DNA of 36,642 bases from Sporosarcina sp. E16_8 (GCF_017347095.1 NZ_JADPRZ010000035.1:1-36642); one strand, 5' to 3'. Positions 15,066-25,249 are shown, numbered from the stretch's first letter. The notes: generated by a model not told the origin, from the sequence alone. Translations and numbers: made by a program.

Positions 15066-16349
15066 TTATAACAATCCTTTGCCGTTGCGATGGGCTTTCA
15101 TCTCGTCATTTAATTTACCAAAGAACTCTTCGTTTGTTTTCGTCAGACGTAATTTCTTCATGAAACGTTCCGCGAAGTCATGCGAATCGGAAAATGTTTT
15201 GCGAATCGCCCATAACTTTTCAAGCTGGTCAGCCGGAATAAGTAATTCTTCTTTCCGTGTACCTGAGCGGCGAATGTCGAGCGCTGGGAAAATCCGTCGT
15301 TCCGCGAGATTACGGTCAAGATGCAGTTCCATATTGCCGGTTCCTTTGAATTCTTCATAGATAACTTCATCCATGCGTGAACCTGTGTCTATTAAAGCCG
15401 TCGCAAGAATGGTCAAGCTACCGCCTTCTTCGAGATTACGTGCTGCCCCGAAAAACCGTTTTGGACGATGGAATGCAGCGGGATCAATACCACCAGACAG
15501 TGTACGTCCGCTTGATGGAATAACAAGGTTATATGCACGCGCAAGCCGTGTAATCGAATCCATGAGAATGATAACATCCCGTTTATGTTCTACGAGTCGC
15601 ATTGCCCGTTCCAATACAAGTTCCGCCACTTTGACGTGGTTTTCTGGTAATTCATCGAATGTTGAACTGACGACGTCGGCCTTGACCGAGCGTTCGATAT
15701 CTGTCACTTCTTCTGGTCTTTCATCAATCAGAAGGACGATCAGTTCCGCATCAGGATGGTTCAGTGTGATGGAATTCGCAATTTCCTTCAACAGCAATGT
15801 TTTCCCTGCTTTTGGTGGAGCCGCAATGAGTCCACGCTGACCGAAACCGACCGGCGAGATAAGATCCATAATGCGTGTCGATAGCTTTAATGGATCTGTT
15901 TCAAGTTTGATATGACGGTCTGGATAAAGCGGTGTTAGTGCTGGGAAATGGACGCGTTCACGTGCTACCTCTGGGTCTTCTCCATTGACGGCTTCCACTT
16001 GTAGAAGACCGTAATAGCGTTCCGATTCTTTTGGCGGTCGAACTTTCCCACTCACTTTATCACCGTTTCGAAGATCAAAACGTCGGATTTGTGAAGCGGA
16101 TATATAGATATCTTCCGAACTCGGTGAGTAGTTAATTGGACGAAGGAAGCCGTAACCCTCTGATTGGATAATTTCAAGTACACCTTCCATGAAGAAGAAC
16201 CCTTCTTGTTCGGCTCTTGATTTCAATATAGCAAAAATAAGTTCCTTTTTCGTTAACTTGCTGTAATAAGCAATTTTATATTCTTTGGCATGGGCATATA
16301 ACTCTTTTAGGATCATATTCTCCAACGCTGAAATTGTTAGCACTGTCAT
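15066..16349 (-). CDS. rho: Transcription termination factor Rho
   Basis: Rho is a hexameric RNA-dependent ATPase that ends transcription of untranslated RNA. The 427 residues show the N-terminal Rho-N domain (about 1-50), the RNA-binding cold-shock-like domain (MEGVLEIIQSEGYGFLRP, about 54-125), Walker A AAPPKAGKTLLLKEI, Walker B DVIILMDSITRLARAYN and the Q/R-loop region SSGRTLSGGIDPAAF. It is close to B. subtilis Rho along its length, with no insertion. The ATG has GAGTGGTG upstream. A 323-bp structured region separates it from glpX. No clear terminator follows. Confidence 0.98.
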   Translation of the reverse strand: MTVLTISALENMILKELYAHAKEYKIAYYSKLTKKELIFAILKSRAEQEGFFFMEGVLEIIQSEGYGFLRPINYSPSSEDIYISASQIRRFDLRNGDKVSGKVRPPKESERYYGLLQVEAVNGEDPEVARERVHFPALTPLYPDRHIKLETDPLKLSTRIMDLISPVGFGQRGLIAAPPKAGKTLLLKEIANSITLNHPDAELIVLLIDERPEEVTDIERSVKADVVSSTFDELPENHVKVAELVLERAMRLVEHKRDVIILMDSITRLARAYNLVIPSSGRTLSGGIDPAAFHRPKRFFGAARNLEEGGSLTILATALIDTGSRMDEVIYEEFKGTGNMELHLDRNLAERRIFPALDIRRSGTRKEELLIPADQLEKLWAIRKTFSDSHDFAERFMKKLRLTKTNEEFFGKLNDEMKAHRNGKGLL

Positions 16350-16375
16350 CTTTTGGCACCACTCTTTAGGTTAAT

Positions 16376-16627
16376 GGGTAAAAGTGAAACTTCAATCAGT
16401 GGGGAGTTCCTCATCCCCAACTGATTGTTAGTTTCACCATTCAGGCTTTTACGGGCAGTTGACCCCAAACTTTACCTTCTTCAGGTTTTCAAAAACCTTG
16501 AGGTCGGTGTCTTACTGCCCGTTAATGCGGGATGAATTTTTGAGGTTAATCTAGGAAGGTATTTCATAATGATATATCCTGAAGGTCCACTTCAGAAGAG
16601 GACCCTAGGATATATACAGGTACTTCC
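16376..16627 (-). ncRNA. Structured 5' leader region of rho (three large stem-loops)
   Basis: Three independent inverted-repeat systems lie in the 323 bp between glpX and rho. Nearest to rho, GTGAAACT/AGTTTCAC (16384-16391, 16430-16437) encloses AATCAGT/ACTGATT and GGGGA/TCCCC and is followed on the minus strand by TTTTACCC, so it looks like a weak terminator. Next, ACGGGCAGT/ACTGCCCGT (16451-16459, 16514-16522) encloses GACC/GGTC and AGGTTTT/AAAACCT. Furthest, ATATATCCT/AGGATATAT (16572-16580, 16607-16615) encloses GGTCC/GGACC and is flanked by GGAAG/CTTCC. It fits an attenuator or autoregulatory leader; I do not recognise a known riboswitch. Confidence 0.65.
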
Positions 16628-16642
16628 TATACAAGCGAAGAT

Positions 16643-16661
16643 GCCCGGTTTATGGCCGGGC
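16643..16661 (-). other. Short GC hairpin just after glpX
   Basis: GCCCGG and CCGGGC form a 6-bp stem 12 bp after the glpX stop. No T run follows on the minus strand, so it is at best a weak or Rho-assisted terminator and read-through to the rho leader is possible. Confidence 0.4.
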
Positions 16662-16672
16662 GATGAGCTCTA

Positions 16673-17638
16673 TCAGTCTTGCATGACAAGCAGAGGTTTT
16701 TTCTCCATGCTGTGACGACCTTCAACAAAACGAATAGTGCCGGACTTCGAACGCATAACTAATGAATGCGTTTCACAATAACCGCCTTTAAATTGTACGC
16801 CGCGAAGAAGTTCTCCGTCTGTTACGCCAGTTGCAGCGAATATCGCGTCGTCTCCTTTGACAAGATCGTCCATGTAAAGTACTTTGTCTACGTCGATTCC
16901 CATTTTAATACAACGTTCACGTTCAGCATCATTCGAAGGAACGAGTCTACCCTGGATCTCGCCGCCAAGGCATTTCAGTCCAACTGCAGCGATAACACCT
17001 TCTGGTGCTCCGCCGAGTCCAAATAAAATGTCTACTCCGGTTTCATCAAAAGCAGTATTGATAGCTGCTGCAACATCACCGTCATTAATTAGCTTAATGC
17101 GTGCACCTGAAGCTCGAATTTCTTCAATGATAGCCGCGTGACGTTCCCTATTAAGAACAGTCGCAACAATGTCACCGATGTCTTTGTTTTTAGCTTTAGC
17201 AACAGCCATTAGGTTTTCAGTTACGGATGCATCGATATCGATTTTACCAACCGCTTCAGGGCCGACAGCGATTTTGTTCATATACATATCTGGAGCGTTC
17301 AAGAGATTGCCTTTATCCGCAATAGCGATAACTGCAAGTGCGTTCCAGCCGCCTGCTGCGACAATATTGGTTCCTTCAAGCGGGTCAACAGCGACGTCCA
17401 CTTCAGGACCATTTCCAGTCCCTAGCTTTTCACCAATATAAAGCATCGGTGCTTCGTCCATTTCCCCTTCACCAATTACGACAATCCCTTGCATCGGAAT
17501 TGTATCGAATACCGTACGCATTGCTGTTGTTGCAGCGTCATCCGCCTCATTTTTCAATCCGCGTCCCATCCAACGTGAAGCTGATACTGCGGCTGCTTCT
17601 GTAACACGAACTAATTCCATCGATAAACTGCGTTCCAT
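16673..17638 (-). CDS. glpX: Fructose-1,6-bisphosphatase, class II (GlpX)
   Basis: It hydrolyses fructose 1,6-bisphosphate in gluconeogenesis. The 321 residues start [17 protein letters not shown] and carry the metal and substrate motifs [29 protein letters not shown] and [11 protein letters not shown]. The frame extends 15 codons upstream to 17683, but AGGAGG lies inside that part, seven bases before the ATG at 17638, so 17638 is the start. It follows murZ with an 86-bp gap. It corresponds to ywjI of B. subtilis. Confidence 0.97.
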   Translation of the reverse strand: MERSLSMELVRVTEAAAVSASRWMGRGLKNEADDAATTAMRTVFDTIPMQGIVVIGEGEMDEAPMLYIGEKLGTGNGPEVDVAVDPLEGTNIVAAGGWNALAVIAIADKGNLLNAPDMYMNKIAVGPEAVGKIDIDASVTENLMAVAKAKNKDIGDIVATVLNRERHAAIIEEIRASGARIKLINDGDVAAAINTAFDETGVDILFGLGGAPEGVIAAVGLKCLGGEIQGRLVPSNDAERERCIKMGIDVDKVLYMDDLVKGDDAIFAATGVTDGELLRGVQFKGGYCETHSLVMRSKSGTIRFVEGRHSMEKKPLLVMQD

Positions 17639-17724
17639 TTGTGTTCCTCCTGGTATACGGTAAAATCCCGTAAGTTTTGCCACTCTGGCTAATTATAGCA
17701 TAATCAGTTCTAGTACTGGGTCGT

Positions 17725-19002
17725 TCATTCGCCCACGATTGCTTCTTCAGAAATCGATACTTTGCGGATATCCGCTCCAATTCCCTGAAGTTTTTCGATT
17801 AGTGAACTATACCCGCGCTCGATGTGCTGAATCTCTTGTACTTCCGTCACTCCGTCGGCAATGAGTCCCGCTATAACGAGCGCGGCACCTGCACGAAGAT
17901 CCGATGCGCGTACTGTTGCTGCTTGAAGCGGCGTCGGTCCAGCTAAAATTGCTGATCGCCCTTCGACGCGTGCATCGGCATTCATTCTTGTGAGCTCGTC
18001 GATATGTTTAAATCTAGCCGAGTAAACCGTATCTGTAATGACGGAAGGTCCAGCTGCTTGCGTTAGCAGTACTGAAAATGGCTGTTGAAGATCTGTTGGA
18101 AAACCTGGATAAACAAGTGTTTTCACATCGACAGCTGTTAAATTACGCGACTTTGGAATGAAGATTTGTTCTTCACCTTCAACAATATCAACGCCCATTT
18201 CACGAAGTTTCGCTGTAAGCGCCTCAACGTGAAATGGGATGACATTATCGATTGTGACGCCATCGCCCGCTGCAGCAGCCATAATCATGAAAGTGCCCGC
18301 TTCAATCCGATCCGGAATAATTGTGTGCCTTGTGCCGTGAAGTTTTTCCACGCCATCTATACGAATGACATTCGTTCCTGCGCCCTTAATTTTCGCACCC
18401 ATATTGGACAGCAGTGTAGCGACGTCAATGATTTCAGGTTCTTTCGCCGCATTCTCGATTGTCGTACGACCTGTTGCGAGAACTGCTGCGAGCATGATAT
18501 TAATTGTTGCGCCAACACTGACGACGTCCAAATAGATTTTTGCACCGCGTAATTCTTCCGCCCGCAAATAAATGGCGCCATGTTCGTTGGTCACTTTCGC
18601 ACCAAGCGCTTCAAAACCTTTGATATGCTGATCAATTGGTCGTGGCCCCAGATGACAACCTCCTGGCAACCCGATGACCGCATGTTTGAATCTACCAAGC
18701 ATCGCGCCCATCATATAGTAGGATGCTCGAAGCTTCTTCACGTTGCCGTTCGGAAGTGGCATTGATATCATTTCTGTTGGATCAATCGTCATCGTGCCTT
18801 TATCAAATTCAACTTTCCCACCGATATCTTCCAGTAGTGCCTGAAGGGTAACGACATCCGAGATTTCTGGCAGCCCTTCGATTGTAACGAGGGAATCAGC
18901 CAGAATAGAAGCAGGGATAAGTGCTACTGCACTGTTTTTAGCACCACTTACTTTAATTGATCCTTGTAATGGTTTACCACCTGTTATTTTATAAACGTCC
19001 AT
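17725..19002 (-). CDS. murZ: UDP-N-acetylglucosamine 1-carboxyvinyltransferase (MurZ paralogue of MurA)
   Basis: It transfers enolpyruvate to UDP-GlcNAc, the first committed step of peptidoglycan synthesis and the target of fosfomycin. The 425 residues have the start [25 protein letters not shown] region, the catalytic cysteine in [17 protein letters not shown], and the C-terminal [16 protein letters not shown]. The ATG at 19002 has AAGGAGAG four to five bases upstream; the 17 extra codons up to 19053 overlap tal and are not used. Linkage to fbaA and tal identifies it as the murAB/murZ copy; the main murA is usually near the atp operon. Confidence 0.95.
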   Translation of the reverse strand: MDVYKITGGKPLQGSIKVSGAKNSAVALIPASILADSLVTIEGLPEISDVVTLQALLEDIGGKVEFDKGTMTIDPTEMISMPLPNGNVKKLRASYYMMGAMLGRFKHAVIGLPGGCHLGPRPIDQHIKGFEALGAKVTNEHGAIYLRAEELRGAKIYLDVVSVGATINIMLAAVLATGRTTIENAAKEPEIIDVATLLSNMGAKIKGAGTNVIRIDGVEKLHGTRHTIIPDRIEAGTFMIMAAAAGDGVTIDNVIPFHVEALTAKLREMGVDIVEGEEQIFIPKSRNLTAVDVKTLVYPGFPTDLQQPFSVLLTQAAGPSVITDTVYSARFKHIDELTRMNADARVEGRSAILAGPTPLQAATVRASDLRAGAALVIAGLIADGVTEVQEIQHIERGYSSLIEKLQGIGADIRKVSISEEAIVGE

Positions 19003-19021
19003 ATGACTCTCCTTCGATGCC

Positions 19022-19669
19022 TTACTTGTTCTTTCTAGTTTCCCAGTCCGCAAGAAATGCTTCGATTCCTTTATCAGTAAGTGGATGCTTGAACAGCTGC
19101 GTCAACACATTGAAAGGTGTCGTTGCAATGTCTGCACCACTAAGCGCTGCGTCTGTAATATGCTGTGGGCTGCGGATGGATGCAGCAATAATTTCTGTTT
19201 TGATATTGTGGATTGAGAAGATATCTGCAATCGTAGAGACTAACGCCATGCCATCTTGTCCAATGTCATCGAGTCTGCCGAGGAATGGGGAAACATATGT
19301 CGCTCCTGCACGTGCTGCAAGAAGTGCCTGATTTGCACTGAAGATAAGTGTCACGTTTGTTTTGATGCCTTCTTGTGAGAAGACTGAGCAAGCTTTCAGT
19401 CCTTCAGGTGTCATTGGCAATTTCACCGTAATATTTGGTGCGATTTTCGCCAATTCGCGTCCTTCTTTAATCATGCCTTCTGCATCAAGTGCGATGACTT
19501 CTGCACTGACTGAACCAGGGACAAGTGCGGCAATTTCTCGCAATCTATCATGGAAAGGTACATCTTCTTTTGCAACAAGAGAAGGATTAGTTGTAACTCC
19601 TGATAGTATGCCCCAAGTATGAGCTTCTTTGATTTCTTCAAAATTTGCTGTATCGATGAAAAATTTCAT
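19022..19669 (-). CDS. tal: Transaldolase (TalC / fructose-6-phosphate aldolase subfamily)
   Basis: It transfers dihydroxyacetone units in the pentose phosphate pathway. The 215 residues start [20 protein letters not shown], with the Schiff-base lysine in [14 protein letters not shown], the phosphate region [18 protein letters not shown] and [13 protein letters not shown]. The short length is typical of this subfamily. The ATG has AAGGGGG upstream. The stop is 19 bp from the murZ start, so both are probably one transcript with fbaA. Confidence 0.96.
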   Translation of the reverse strand: MKFFIDTANFEEIKEAHTWGILSGVTTNPSLVAKEDVPFHDRLREIAALVPGSVSAEVIALDAEGMIKEGRELAKIAPNITVKLPMTPEGLKACSVFSQEGIKTNVTLIFSANQALLAARAGATYVSPFLGRLDDIGQDGMALVSTIADIFSIHNIKTEIIAASIRSPQHITDAALSGADIATTPFNVLTQLFKHPLTDKGIEAFLADWETRKNK

Positions 19670-19683
19670 GAATAAATTCCCCC

Positions 19684-19875
19684 TTATAATGGATGTAGAT
19701 CTATATTAAAGACTTTATGGAAAGCTCTTTTCTTATCGCTTCGCTTCTGCGAAAAAGCCTTATGAAAAGCTCTTTTCTTATCGCTTCGCTTCTGCGAAAA
19801 AGCCTTATGAAAAGCTCTTTTCTTATCGCTTTGCTTCTGCGAAAAAGCTCTCTTAAAAGAAGGAGAATACATCAA
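19684..19875 (-). CDS. Possible small basic repeat peptide between fbaA and tal
   Basis: A 63-residue frame starting TTG-ATG consists mostly of three near-identical 15-residue repeats ([15 protein letters not shown]) and is rich in lysine, arginine and phenylalanine. GAGGAG lies about 11 bases before the TTG, slightly far. The three DNA repeats keep the same frame because 45 is divisible by three, so the open frame may be a simple consequence of the repeat. I know no function. The alternative is an untranslated repeat in the fbaA-tal mRNA. Confidence 0.25.
   Translation of the reverse strand: MMYSPSFKRAFSQKQSDKKRAFHKAFSQKRSDKKRAFHKAFSQKRSDKKRAFHKVFNIDLHPL
19718..19852. repeat. Three tandem 45-bp repeats R3
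   Basis: Units start at 19718, 19763 and 19808 and differ from each other by one to a few bases. Each reads TGAAAAGCTCTTTTCTTATC and continues GCTTCGCTTCTGCGAAAAAG; TTCGC-TTCT-GCGAA within each can form a small hairpin. High identity suggests recent amplification, in contrast to the drifted 21-bp arrays. Confidence 0.95.
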
Positions 19876-19912
19876 TGCTGACGTTTCTCCTCTTTCTTTT
19901 AGCTACGTATAA

Positions 19913-20770
19913 TTAAGCTTTTTGTGAACTACCAAATTCGCGCATTTTACCGATAACCGTTAATTTGATGGCATCGCGCATCGGCGTCAAGAATTTACGT
20001 GGATCGTAGGCTTCAGCGTCTGCCGCAAGTTTTTCACGGACAGCTTTTGTTCCTTGTATTTGATTTTCTGTATTAACGTTAATTTTAGCCGTTCCGAATG
20101 AAATGGATTTTTGGATATCTTTTATCGGAATGCCTGTTCCGCCGTGCAGGACAAGCGGTAGGTCAGATTGACTTGATATCTCTTCCATTTCCTTGAAACC
20201 AATATTTGGCTCGCCTTTATATGGTCCATGGACTGATCCTAGTGCAGGTGCAAGACAGTCGATTCCTGTTTTGTCCACAAGCTCTTTACATTCTGCAGGG
20301 TTCGCATAAATGACGCCTTCAGCAATAATATCATCTTCCTGGCCTCCAACGACCCCAAGTTCTGCTTCGACAGAAACTCCCCGTTCATGTGCATAATCAA
20401 CTACACTTTTCGTAATTTCAATATTTTCCGCAAGCGATTTCGATGAAGCGTCGATCATAACGGAAGTGAAACCCGCTTCAATTGCTTCTTTACATTTATC
20501 GAAGCTTGAACCATGATCCAGATGAATCGCGACAGGAACTGTGATCTTATAATCGTGCATAAGGCCTTTCACCATGTTGACAACCGTTGTGAAACCGCCC
20601 ATATAACGCGCTGCACCTTCAGATACACCAAGGATTACAGGAGATTGTTCTTCTTGTGCCGCCAGCAAAATTGCTTGCGTATATTCAAGGTTGTTTAAAT
20701 TAAACTGACCTATTGCGTACCCTTCTTTTTTCCCTTTGATCATCATTTCTTTCATGGAAACAAGTGCCAT
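19913..20770 (-). CDS. fbaA: Fructose-bisphosphate aldolase, class II
   Basis: This zinc-dependent aldolase of glycolysis and gluconeogenesis has 285 residues. Zinc and catalytic residues are visible in [39 protein letters not shown] and [10 protein letters not shown]. The start [10 protein letters not shown] has AAGGAGG upstream. It follows the spo0F terminator, so it probably has its own promoter in 20771-20834, where TATACA with a TG extension is a weak candidate. It leads the group fbaA-tal-murZ-glpX. Confidence 0.97.
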   Translation of the reverse strand: MALVSMKEMMIKGKKEGYAIGQFNLNNLEYTQAILLAAQEEQSPVILGVSEGAARYMGGFTTVVNMVKGLMHDYKITVPVAIHLDHGSSFDKCKEAIEAGFTSVMIDASSKSLAENIEITKSVVDYAHERGVSVEAELGVVGGQEDDIIAEGVIYANPAECKELVDKTGIDCLAPALGSVHGPYKGEPNIGFKEMEEISSQSDLPLVLHGGTGIPIKDIQKSISFGTAKINVNTENQIQGTKAVREKLAADAEAYDPRKFLTPMRDAIKLTVIGKMREFGSSQKA

Positions 20771-20834
20771 GCGAATTCCTCCTTAGGATCTTGAAAAGAA
20801 TAGTGTGATTATTGTATACCACTAATATCATAAC

Positions 20835-20862
20835 AAAAACAGCCAGTGTTTACCACTGCCTG
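20835..20862 (-). terminator. Intrinsic terminator of spo0F
   Basis: On the minus strand CAG-G-CAGTG pairs with CACTG-G-CTG around a 5-base loop, followed by TTTTTG. It begins 6 bp after the spo0F stop. Confidence 0.8.
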
Positions 20863-20867
20863 CTTTG

Positions 20868-21227
20868 TCAGTTTTCAAACATTGCGTTCACTGCATCACG
20901 GACTTCATAAATATCAAACGGCTTAGTAAAGTATTTTACAGCTCCAGTCTTCAGTGCATCTTCTGTTAATTCAATTTCACCATATGCCGTCATCATGATG
21001 ACCGGTATTTCAGGCCAGCCAATTTTCAATCTTTTTAAAACCTCTAATCCATCTATGCCTGGCATTTTCATATCAAGCAGGACACAGCCTGGCACTTCTT
21101 TTTCCACTGCTTGGAGTGCATCTAATCCATTGGCAGCTAGCGTTGTTTTAAACCCTTCTCTGCGGAACACTTCATCCAATAATAACCGAATTCCCTTTTG
21201 ATCATCGACAATTAACAGGCTCTTCAA
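20868..21227 (-). CDS. spo0F: Sporulation phosphorelay response regulator Spo0F
   Basis: Spo0F receives phosphate from sporulation kinases and passes it to Spo0B and on to Spo0A. It is a single receiver domain of 119 residues with no output domain. The acidic pocket LIVDDQKG, the phosphorylated aspartate in VLLDMKMPG, the threonine in VIMMTAYGE and the lysine in YFTKPFD are all present. The start is TTG at 21227 with GAGGGG seven bases upstream. The neighbourhood (fbaA downstream, ywjG and pyrG upstream) is that of B. subtilis. Candidate sigma-H and Spo0A sites lie in its promoter region. Confidence 0.96.
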   Translation of the reverse strand: MKSLLIVDDQKGIRLLLDEVFRREGFKTTLAANGLDALQAVEKEVPGCVLLDMKMPGIDGLEVLKRLKIGWPEIPVIMMTAYGEIELTEDALKTGAVKYFTKPFDIYEVRDAVNAMFEN

Positions 21228-21271
21228 TCTCCATCCCCTCTTTCTGCATTCCCATGTTGTTATACCTACTT

Positions 21272-21308
21272 ATTTGACAAAATCCCTAGATATCCTTCTT
21301 TTTTGACA
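21272..21308 (-). promoter_or_regulatory. Sigma-H promoter and Spo0A-box candidates of spo0F
   Basis: On the minus strand GAAGGATAT (21298-21290), an 11-bp spacer and GTCAAAT (21278-21272) match the sigma-H consensus RNAGGAWWW - 11 to 12 bp - RNNGAAT with one mismatch. TGTCAAA occurs twice, at 21273-21279 and 21302-21308, 29 bp apart; it is one base off the Spo0A box TGTCGAA. B. subtilis spo0F is known to use sigma-H and Spo0A sites, which supports the reading. Confidence 0.5.
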
Positions 21309-21320
21309 AAACTTTGTCTT

Positions 21321-21349
21321 TTGCTTTCCAGGACCCTTCTTCCTATAAT
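21321..21349 (+). promoter_or_regulatory. Sigma-A promoter of ywjG
   Basis: TTGCTT at 21321-21326, a 17-bp spacer and a perfect TATAAT at 21344-21349 lie 19 bp before the start codon. The promoter is divergent from spo0F. A 14-bp palindrome GACAAA-AC-TTTGTC at 21305-21318 directly upstream could be an operator for either direction. Confidence 0.68.
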
Positions 21350-21367
21350 AAGCTTGAGGTGGTAACT

Positions 21368-21886
21368 TTGAAAATGTTGACGACACAAATTAGCGGACTT
21401 CTTCAGCGTATCACTGGAAACGGTGAAGAGTCTATTGAAGAGACAGCCCGTCTTCTCGCGCAGGCAACAATTGGCGAAGGACGCGTTATTATTGCGGGCT
21501 TCGGTGAAATGGAGGCAGTAACTGCAACCGCCCTTCACGGTGCAGGACCACTAAGCGGTGCTGTTCGTTATGAGCTCGGGATGAACATTACAACAGCCGA
21601 CCGAATTTGGCTATTAACACGGTCGGCGATGGATGGGCCTGCACTTAAACTGGCACAGCAACTTGCTAGACGCTTCATTCCTTTTGCCGCACTCGCCGCT
21701 GATAAATCGGGAAATGGCAATGAACTAGAAGATTTAGCCTATACATATATATCGACTGGGCTGACGCGCGGCTTATTGCCTGGCGACGACGGTGAACGGA
21801 TTGTCCAGCCGCATGCGCTCAGTGCGTTGTTTGTTTATGAAGCTGTGAAGATTACGTATGATGAAATGATTTTGGACGAGGATTGA
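21368..21886 (+). CDS. ywjG: YwjG family protein (DUF2529)
   Basis: This is the only plus-strand gene in the window, 172 residues. It aligns in my memory with YwjG of B. subtilis (start LKMFTTQL there, LKMLTTQIS here; both with a RLLAQA stretch soon after). The fold suggests a sugar-isomerase (SIS)-like domain (GRVIIAGFGEMEAVTATALHG), but the function is unknown. The start is TTG at 21368 with GAGGTGG five bases upstream; ATG at 21374 is also possible. A frame extends to 21314 but covers the promoter. It ends in a strong terminator shared with pyrG. Confidence 0.88.
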   Translation: MKMLTTQISGLLQRITGNGEESIEETARLLAQATIGEGRVIIAGFGEMEAVTATALHGAGPLSGAVRYELGMNITTADRIWLLTRSAMDGPALKLAQQLARRFIPFAALAADKSGNGNELEDLAYTYISTGLTRGLLPGDDGERIVQPHALSALFVYEAVKITYDEMILDED

Positions 21887-21894
21887 AGATAAGT

Positions 21895-21943
21895 AAAAGC
21901 TGCATATAAACGGGGATTTCCCGTTTATATGCAGCTTTTTTGG
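21895..21943. terminator. Bidirectional intrinsic terminator between ywjG and pyrG
   Basis: A perfect 20-bp stem (arms 21895-21914 and 21920-21939, centre GATTT) is followed by T runs on both strands (TTTTTT on plus, TTTT on minus). It ends the converging genes ywjG and pyrG. Confidence 0.95.
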
Positions 21944-21977
21944 TTGGTGAGTGATGGTTATAATTGGTTGGGTGACA

Positions 21978-22018
21978 GATATGCTTGGCCACGCGCTATA
22001 TATGATCGGCCGAACAGT
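21978..22018. repeat. Isolated 41-bp unit related to array A4
   Basis: GATATGCTTGG, nine drifted bases, then TATATGATCGG in the same register as the units of the array at 36.3 kb (GATATGCTTGG in its first unit, TATATGATCG at unit positions 22-31). It stands alone between the shared terminator and the pyrG stop codon, 14 kb from the array. Confidence 0.75.
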
Positions 22019-22033
22019 TTGCAACCGCAAATA

Positions 22034-23828
<1,795 letters not shown>

Positions 23829-23871
23829 TAAAAAGCGCCCCATCTGTAGACAGTATCTACAGGAGGAGCGC
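23829..23871 (-). terminator. Intrinsic terminator of rpoE
   Basis: On the minus strand GCGC-TCC-TC-CTGTAGA pairs with TCTACAG-AT-GGGGCGC around a short loop, followed by TTTTTATTGTTTT. It lies about 73 bp after the rpoE stop. Together with the pyrG leader it occupies the 314-bp gap between pyrG and rpoE. Confidence 0.85.
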
Positions 23872-23943
23872 ATATACACTGGTTCATGTCCTTTTAAGGA
23901 GCCCAGTAAAATCTTATAGCGTCAAACGCGTGAAGTCAAGTAA

Positions 23944-24513
23944 TTATTCCTTGATTTCATCCTCGTCTTCCTCTTCTTCTTCTTCGTCTTCATCAAGTTC
24001 AAGCTCTGCATCATCAGGGATGATTTCAAGTTCGTCGTCTGGGTCAATAAGATCTACTTCGATCTCGACAACTTCCTCTTCTTCTTCCTCGTCATCATCG
24101 TCTTCTTCGTCGTCGTCATCAACCAGTTCATCGAATTCTTCGTCGAACAGCTCATCCTCGTCTTCCTCATCTTCAATAAGGTCGTCGTCTTCAAGCAACA
24201 CTTTTTTCTTTTTCTTCTTGCGTACTTTTACGACTGGAGCTGTTTCTACTTCGATTTGATCGACCGGGTACCATTCGCGCAGCCCCCAACGGTTGTCGTT
24301 GATGGCAAGGAATCTCCCGTCAATGTTCATGTCCGTATAGAATTGTTGCAGTTTTGTTCTCATAACTCGCTCTGTTATGCCGTTCAGTTTACGGATTGCG
24401 TCCATTAGCTGAAGCAATGTTAGCGGTTCTTTTCTTTCCGCCAGAACTGCATAAGCGATGTCAATCATCGATTCTTCTATCAGTTGTTCTTTCGTCATTT
24501 CACGGATGTTCAA
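23944..24513 (-). CDS. rpoE: DNA-directed RNA polymerase delta subunit
   Basis: Delta speeds recycling of core RNA polymerase and increases promoter selectivity in Gram-positives. The N-terminal HARE-HTH domain (about 1-90) ends in FYTDMNIDGRFLAINDNRWGLREWYP, followed by a short lysine stretch (VRKKKKKKV) and an acidic tail of about 75 residues, almost only Glu and Asp. The total of 189 residues is slightly longer than in B. subtilis because of the tail. The start is TTG at 24513; AAAGGA lies about ten bases upstream. The acidic tail produces a long serine-rich frame on the opposite strand that is not a gene. Confidence 0.96.
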   Translation of the reverse strand: MNIREMTKEQLIEESMIDIAYAVLAERKEPLTLLQLMDAIRKLNGITERVMRTKLQQFYTDMNIDGRFLAINDNRWGLREWYPVDQIEVETAPVVKVRKKKKKKVLLEDDDLIEDEEDEDELFDEEFDELVDDDDEEDDDDEEEEEEVVEIEVDLIDPDDELEIIPDDAELELDEDEEEEEEDEDEIKE

Positions 24514-24579
24514 TTAATGCACGTCCTTTCTATAAAAACAAACATACTTATCATTATAAACAATGCAGTCCAAAATATG

Positions 24580-24744
24580 CTACATTCTTTTATTCTTTTT
24601 GGAGTGTCGAAGTTCTGTCACACAAATAAACACCAAATATGCTCCAGTAAGCAAAAAAGGAATGGCTCCTAATCCTTTATCATATAGCAGAAAAATGAGG
24701 GTGGCAAGGATGGCTATGATCAATATATGTATATATAGTTTCAC
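24580..24744 (-). CDS. Small membrane protein of unknown function
   Basis: The 54 residues comprise two hydrophobic segments (about 4-22 and 28-46) separated by a short polar turn DKGLGAI, and a basic tail ELRHSKKNKRM, so both ends probably face the cytoplasm. The GTG start at 24744 has AAGGGG seven bases upstream. An ATG seven codons earlier carries that site inside its frame. I do not recognise a family. It precedes rpoE by 66 bp in the same direction. Confidence 0.55.
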   Translation of the reverse strand: MKLYIHILIIAILATLIFLLYDKGLGAIPFLLTGAYLVFICVTELRHSKKNKRM

Positions 24745-24856
24745 GCCCACACCCCTTCCAGTCATTCTCCCTATTATACGTGAATATCACAAGCAATATC
24801 CATATAAATGAATAGTACGTACTAAACACTTTCTGCGAGAGTGAAGTACATGGAGA

Positions 24857-25040
24857 TTTCATTCAATACCGCTGCGGCGCTTGGGGATGCCTCTCGCCAT
24901 AAGCCAAGTAGCTTCGCTACCAGTCTTATGGCTTCGGCTACCCCTGTAAGGCGCCTTCGCTGGGTTTATATAGATAAAGTAATTCCGGTTGCATGGAGAT
25001 AAATACATTGTGGCAGCGGCTGGCGCTAGATACTAAACAG
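24857..25040. repeat. Structured intergenic repeat R2, copy 2
   Basis: This is a full element of about 115 bp (24857-24972), with GCCATAAG at 24896-24903 pairing with CTTATGGC at 24925-24932 around GTAGC-TTC-GCTAC, and about 65 bp of further sequence that is shared with copy 3. Copies 2 and 3 make up most of the 561 bp between icmF and the small membrane gene. I see no gene in that stretch. Confidence 0.85.
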
Positions 25041-25080
25041 AAAAGGACACACTAAATAATCCCCAAAGGCGTATTGAACA

Positions 25081-25200
25081 TAGAAATTTCATTCAACACC
25101 GCTACGGCGCTTGGGGATGCCTTCGCTGAATTCGCATAGATAAAGCAATCCTAATAGCATGGAGAAAAATTCATTGTGCCAGATACTGGGTAGTACGTAC
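25081..25200. repeat. Structured intergenic repeat R2, copy 3, internally deleted
   Basis: It starts like copy 2 (ATTTCATTCAACACCGCTAC, then GGCGCTTGGGGATGCC) and jumps to TTCGCTGAATTCGC, lacking about 65 bp of the central hairpins. The flank after the element (TAGATAAAG, then GCATGGAGA, then ATTGTG) repeats that of copy 2, so the two are a tandem duplication of roughly 200 bp. The deletion ends share GCC, compatible with short-repeat slippage. Confidence 0.8.
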
Positions 25201-25249
25201 AACAATAAAGCATTCATCCGGAGCGTACGACTACTGCACCACACACTCG

